DNA from: Lachnospiraceae bacterium
GTDB taxonomy: Bacteria; Bacillota; Clostridia; Lachnospirales; Lachnospiraceae
Length of the DNA stretch: 64,000 nucleotides
Direction: 5' to 3'
Assembly: GCA_902363665.1 (NCBI GenBank)
Contig: CABJAW010000019.1
Span: 11,720 to 75,719, forward strand
The notes beneath the pieces were generated by a model. That model saw only the letters and a list, made by a program, of their open reading frames with translations, was not told where the DNA came from and ran no database searches. Position 1 is the first letter of the stretch; every line of letters begins with the position of its first letter. The position numbers were made by a program, and so were the translations under genes. This document shows positions 61,220-64,000 of this stretch, one piece after another.

Positions 61220-61290
61220 AGTCACGCGGATATTCGCAATCCGCTTCGCTACTTGCTCATGAACGCAGTTGCTTCGCAACCTGCGTTCAT
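61220..61290. repeat. Family B composite overlapping the amidase stop codon
   Basis: GTCACGCGGATATTCGCAAT and CCGCTTCGCTACTTGC, then CATGAACGCAGTTGCTTCGC with AACCTGCGTTCATG, a perfect GAACGCAG-GTTGC palindrome. The TCA at 61287 is the complement of the amidase stop codon, exactly as at 55120. Confidence 0.85.
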
Positions 61291-62294
61291 GTGGTAATAA
61301 ACGTCGCATACCCTGCGTCCCGCAGCGATTTTTCCATCCGCACTGCATTATCCAGCATCCGGTAGGCACCGACCTGTACCTTATAAAGACGATCCTCCAG
61401 CAGAAGGAACGATGGGAAACCCTCGGATAACAGTTTTTCCAGCATCTCCTGTGCGTATTCACGGTTGCGGAAGGCTCCGGTCTGCACGCGATAGAGACGT
61501 TCCTGCGTGCAGCAGCCACACTGCATCTGCCAGGACTGATCCTCCGGCTCCCGCCTCCTGCTGTCGGTTCTCTCCGGCATCATACGCATATCTTCCCCTG
61601 CCATGTGGTTCATCGTCCCGGTCTGATTGCCGCTTTCCATCCACTTCACTCCACGGTTTCTGTCATCTGTATTCCAGTTTCTTTCACCGGAAATCATGGT
61701 TTCAAAAGCAGGCTCATTTCCTTTCGCCTGTGCATCCTCCCATTTTACCTCCTGCACCTTTGTATCCTCGCGCAATGTCTCCAGTACACCTTTTGCGATC
61801 GCCTCCGCAATCCCTTCAAAGTCCCTGTCAAACAGCACATTGTCCGTATCGGTATTGAGAAATCCGACCTCCACGAGCACCGCCGGCATCTGTGACCGCC
61901 GCAGGATCACAAGTCCCGGACGCTCCTTGATCCCAAGATTCCGGTACCCGGCCTCCGCCAGCTCCCGGTTGATATTTTCCGCAAGCTCCACCTTTTTCCC
62001 GGACCGGTCAAATACCAGCGATTCCACGCCGGAATACTGATTTGGTTCCGGACTGGCATTACGATGGATCGAGATCAGAAAATCTCCGCCCTCCCGATTT
62101 GCGGTCTGTGCCTTCTCAAACGGGCTGTTGTATACATCCTCCGTCCGCGTAAAAGCCACATCCACTCCGTTTTGCTTTAAAATTTCACCGACTGCCAGCG
62201 CAAGCCGCAGCGTATCATCTTTTTCCTTCCGGTCACCGTAGATCGCCCCGGGCTCTTTTCCTCCGTGACCGGCATCAATGATCACCTTTGCCAT
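61287..62294 (-). CDS. N-acetylmuramoyl-L-alanine amidase with SPOR domain, no signal peptide
   Basis: 335 residues. N-terminal Amidase_3 zinc fold: VIIDAGHGGKEPGA, the second ligand region, ISIHRNAS and LVEVGFLNTDTDN. After a low-complexity linker the C-terminal ~75 residues form a SPOR domain (YRVQTGAFRNREYAQEMLEK; YKVQVGAYRMLDNAVR), which binds denuded glycan strands at septa. Enzymes of this type are normally exported, yet the ATG at 62294 (with AGGAGA) starts right at the catalytic fold and no signal peptide is seen. Export by another route or mother-cell lysis at sporulation are possibilities. Confidence 0.9.
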   Translation of the reverse strand: MAKVIIDAGHGGKEPGAIYGDRKEKDDTLRLALAVGEILKQNGVDVAFTRTEDVYNSPFEKAQTANREGGDFLISIHRNASPEPNQYSGVESLVFDRSGKKVELAENINRELAEAGYRNLGIKERPGLVILRRSQMPAVLVEVGFLNTDTDNVLFDRDFEGIAEAIAKGVLETLREDTKVQEVKWEDAQAKGNEPAFETMISGERNWNTDDRNRGVKWMESGNQTGTMNHMAGEDMRMMPERTDSRRREPEDQSWQMQCGCCTQERLYRVQTGAFRNREYAQEMLEKLLSEGFPSFLLLEDRLYKVQVGAYRMLDNAVRMEKSLRDAGYATFITT

Positions 62295-62417
62295 AGTTTC
62301 TCCTGCGATTGATCTTTTTCTGTATATCATATGCAGAAAAAGCGCAGCGGTTCCCCCTGCCGCATCGCAGGCAGCAAAGCACCCAGAATGCCCCGGCCAG
62401 ATCACTGCTTTTTTCCG

Positions 62418-63038
62418 TCAGACGCTGCGCTTCTGGAGCAGAAGCATGATCTTCGACTGTACAACATCAAACGCCACGTCATTCATACCGCTGTTGATGA
62501 CGATATCCGCCTTCGCACGCGTCGGGTCCACATACAGGTAGTGCATCGGTTTGACCGTGGTCAGATACTGATCCACGATATTGTCAAGATCTCTTCCCCG
62601 CTCCTTGACATCGCGCACGATCCGGCGAAGAATGCGCTCATCTGCATCTGCCTCCACGTAGATCTTAATATCGAGCAGATCACGGATCCGCGGATCGGCA
62701 AGCAGCAGAATTCCCTCAATCACAATAATCCTGCGCGGTTCCACACGGATCATCTGGTCTGAGCGGTTATGACGGCTGTAATCGTACACCGGACATTCGA
62801 TGCTCTCCCCGTTTCTGAGTTTTTTCAGATGCTCCACGAGAAGATCCGTCTCAAGTGCATCCGGATGATCGTAGTTGAGTTTTTTACGCTCCTCAAACGA
62901 CAGGTCATCATGGCGTTTATAATAATTGTCGTGGTACAGCACCGTAATCTCATCGCCGAAACGATCCTTTAACCGGTTTGTAAAGGTAGATTTTCCGGAA
63001 CCGGTCCCTCCCGCAATTCCAATCATAATGCAATCCAT
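62418..63038 (-). CDS. udk: Uridine kinase
   Basis: 206 residues, the normal size. Walker A GIAGGTGSGKSTFTNRL, YHDNYYKRHDDLSFEERKKL, NYDHPDALETDLL and FVEADADERILRRIVRD-like C-terminal lid (VEADADERILRRIVRDVKER). It phosphorylates uridine/cytidine for pyrimidine salvage. GGGAGG precedes the ATG. Upstream and divergent is the sensor gene; downstream 123 bases is the amidase gene. Confidence 0.95.
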   Translation of the reverse strand: MDCIMIGIAGGTGSGKSTFTNRLKDRFGDEITVLYHDNYYKRHDDLSFEERKKLNYDHPDALETDLLVEHLKKLRNGESIECPVYDYSRHNRSDQMIRVEPRRIIVIEGILLLADPRIRDLLDIKIYVEADADERILRRIVRDVKERGRDLDNIVDQYLTTVKPMHYLYVDPTRAKADIVINSGMNDVAFDVVQSKIMLLLQKRSV

Positions 63039-63113
63039 TTTTTTCTTCCTCCCTTGTTATTAGTCTTTTTTACCAGTTTTGCTTATATTGTGCTGGAATT
63101 TTTGTATATATTA

Positions 63114-63122
63114 TGGTATATT
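63114..63122 (+). promoter_or_regulatory. Extended -10 promoter of the sensor gene
   Basis: TGGTATATT, with no good -35; about 65 bases before the ribosome site. Confidence 0.45.
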
Positions 63123-63193
63123 GTTTTCACTACCACTACAGGCTGCCGTCAGAGACTACAGGCAGAGCAGATGAACCGATAAGGAGTACTCCA

Positions 63194-63910
63194 TTGGATA
63201 AAGCCATGAAAAAAACACCCGAAAAAAAAATGACCAAACCAAATCGTCCTGCCAATGCCCAGCGCATCCGCCGGATTCTTATCCTGTCCTATCTTGTCAT
63301 CACACTTGTCGCTGTTGCGGCAAGTTCAATCCCCGTTCTTCTGCTCAGCAGCAATGCTCTTAAGAACAAAGTCACCTCGCTGCTGTACACCTATACCTCT
63401 CAGCTTGTTCAGAACTCGGATACGTATCTTTCCGGCTATGAATCGCAGGTACTGCTTTTATTTGCTGATTCTTCCGCCCTGCAGTACGATCCCGACGACA
63501 CCTCTCTCTCCCAGAAGACACGAAACGCGACTGAAAACAGGCTGAAAAATACACTGCAGCGCATCCGTGTGATGAAAAATTACGGGGATCTGTTTCTTGT
63601 CTCTCCAGCCAATCACCTGATCGGATCACCGTCTCTTTATACGCAGACAAAATATGGAACCATGCTTTACTCCACGTTTCATGACGCACTCGTCGAATCA
63701 GGAGGGGAATCTGTATGGCTTCCTGTCCTTGGCAAAGACAATTCCCGGATTTATTATGTACGTGAGCTGAATCCGCAGCTGCTTCTTATCACATCTGTCT
63801 ATGCCATGGATTTCACGAATGTATTCGTCACACCGGTTGATTTCTCCGATATCTGCGTCCGTCTGATCAGCCAGGACCATACTGTTATTTATATTAAATT
63901 TTATATCTAA
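63194..63910 (+). CDS. N-terminal part of a membrane sensor protein, apparently truncated
   Basis: 238 residues. Basic N-terminus, one helix (ILILSYLVITLVAVAASSIP) and ~190 extracytoplasmic residues like a Cache-type sensor (YTYTSQLVQNSDTYLSGYES; DLFLVSPANHLIGSPS). The second helix and any kinase, HAMP or methyl-accepting domain that should follow are missing: the frame ends HTVIYIKFYI, stop, where the DNA becomes very AT-rich. The start is TTG at 63194, seven bases after AAGGAG; the ATG at 63206 is too far. Most likely an insertion interrupted a two-component sensor or chemoreceptor gene around 63885-63905. Confidence 0.7.
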   Translation: MDKAMKKTPEKKMTKPNRPANAQRIRRILILSYLVITLVAVAASSIPVLLLSSNALKNKVTSLLYTYTSQLVQNSDTYLSGYESQVLLLFADSSALQYDPDDTSLSQKTRNATENRLKNTLQRIRVMKNYGDLFLVSPANHLIGSPSLYTQTKYGTMLYSTFHDALVESGGESVWLPVLGKDNSRIYYVRELNPQLLLITSVYAMDFTNVFVTPVDFSDICVRLISQDHTVIYIKFYI

Positions 63911-64000
63911 TTTGCGATTATCCGCATAAACACTATACTTTCAAGCACTTTGAAGCATAGAAAATTATTTAATTTACCACGAATTTACCACAATTGAATG
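63885..64000. mobile_element. Putative terminus of an integrated element
   Basis: AT-rich sequence with no gene after the truncated sensor. It ends with two direct repeats AATTTACCAC at 63971-63980 and 63982-63991, 11 bases apart, which look like arm-type integrase-binding repeats near the ends of Tn916/Tn1549-like conjugative transposons. The element itself would lie to the right of the window. Inferred, exact junction not fixed. Confidence 0.45.

Overview
The window looks like chromosomal DNA of a spore-forming, anaerobic Gram-positive bacterium of the Clostridia, most likely a Lachnospiraceae gut commensal. This rests on the family content (DUF4317 and DUF5721 proteins, SpoVAC, a GerM-like lipoprotein, long TGS-domain nucleoside kinase, CIRCE/HrcA-type control, strong AGGAGG ribosome sites, a dnaG-rpoD-trmK-nif3 cluster) and not on any database comparison. 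No rRNA operon, CRISPR array, phage module or complete insertion sequence is visible.

Layout. 1-11.4 kb is a cell-surface region: the start of a P-type ATPase, a CapK/PaaK-like adenylating enzyme with a Wzx-type flippase, then on the minus strand an LCP ligase, an ATP-grasp enzyme, a GtrB/CsbB-like polyprenyl-phosphate glycosyltransferase and a giant YfhO-type membrane protein. 11.6-15.1 kb holds a PAP2 phosphatase, two identical tRNA-Gly and one tRNA-Glu with textbook promoters, a PHP phosphoesterase and a HAD phosphatase. 15.3-18.7 kb holds a repeat-rich surface adhesin-like protein and RNase P RNA. 18.8-32.2 kb is one long minus-strand block that reads comEA, response regulator, histidine kinase, GerMN lipoprotein, comEC, then dnaG, rpoD, trmK, nif3 and a nucleoside kinase: information processing together with DNA uptake and envelope signalling.

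32.9-38.9 kb is arginine biosynthesis, argJ/argB/argD following argC on the minus strand and argG divergent, with ArgR-like boxes between argC and argG. 39.1-42.3 kb is an ABC-2 exporter with a membrane-anchored NEW3 protein. 43-46.9 kb has DegV, a DUF5721 protein and htpG behind a perfect CIRCE operator. 47-52.4 kb has TraX, DUF4317, a domain-permuted GH3 glycosidase and an orphan SpoVAC. 52.6-63 kb is mostly housekeeping on the minus strand (AEC transporter, HAD phosphatase, YdcF, GlnRS, GT2, MutY, amidase-SPOR, uridine kinase) with a plus-strand diacylglycerol kinase. The last gene, a membrane sensor, stops abruptly in AT-rich DNA followed by two 11-bp-phased TTTACCAC repeats, which suggests the edge of an integrated element.

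The most unusual features are (i) the response regulator-kinase-GerMN lipoprotein trio nested between comEA and comEC, arranged like actinobacterial MtrA-MtrB-LpqB; (ii) several families of short palindromic intergenic repeats, one with 17-bp terminal inverted repeats in three full copies and one degenerate copy, another whose palindrome supplies the stop codons of two genes; (iii) the CIRCE-htpG pairing; (iv) an unexplained structured leader before glnS; and (v) the putative mobile-element junction at the right end. All functional calls are from reading translated sequence; no search was run.
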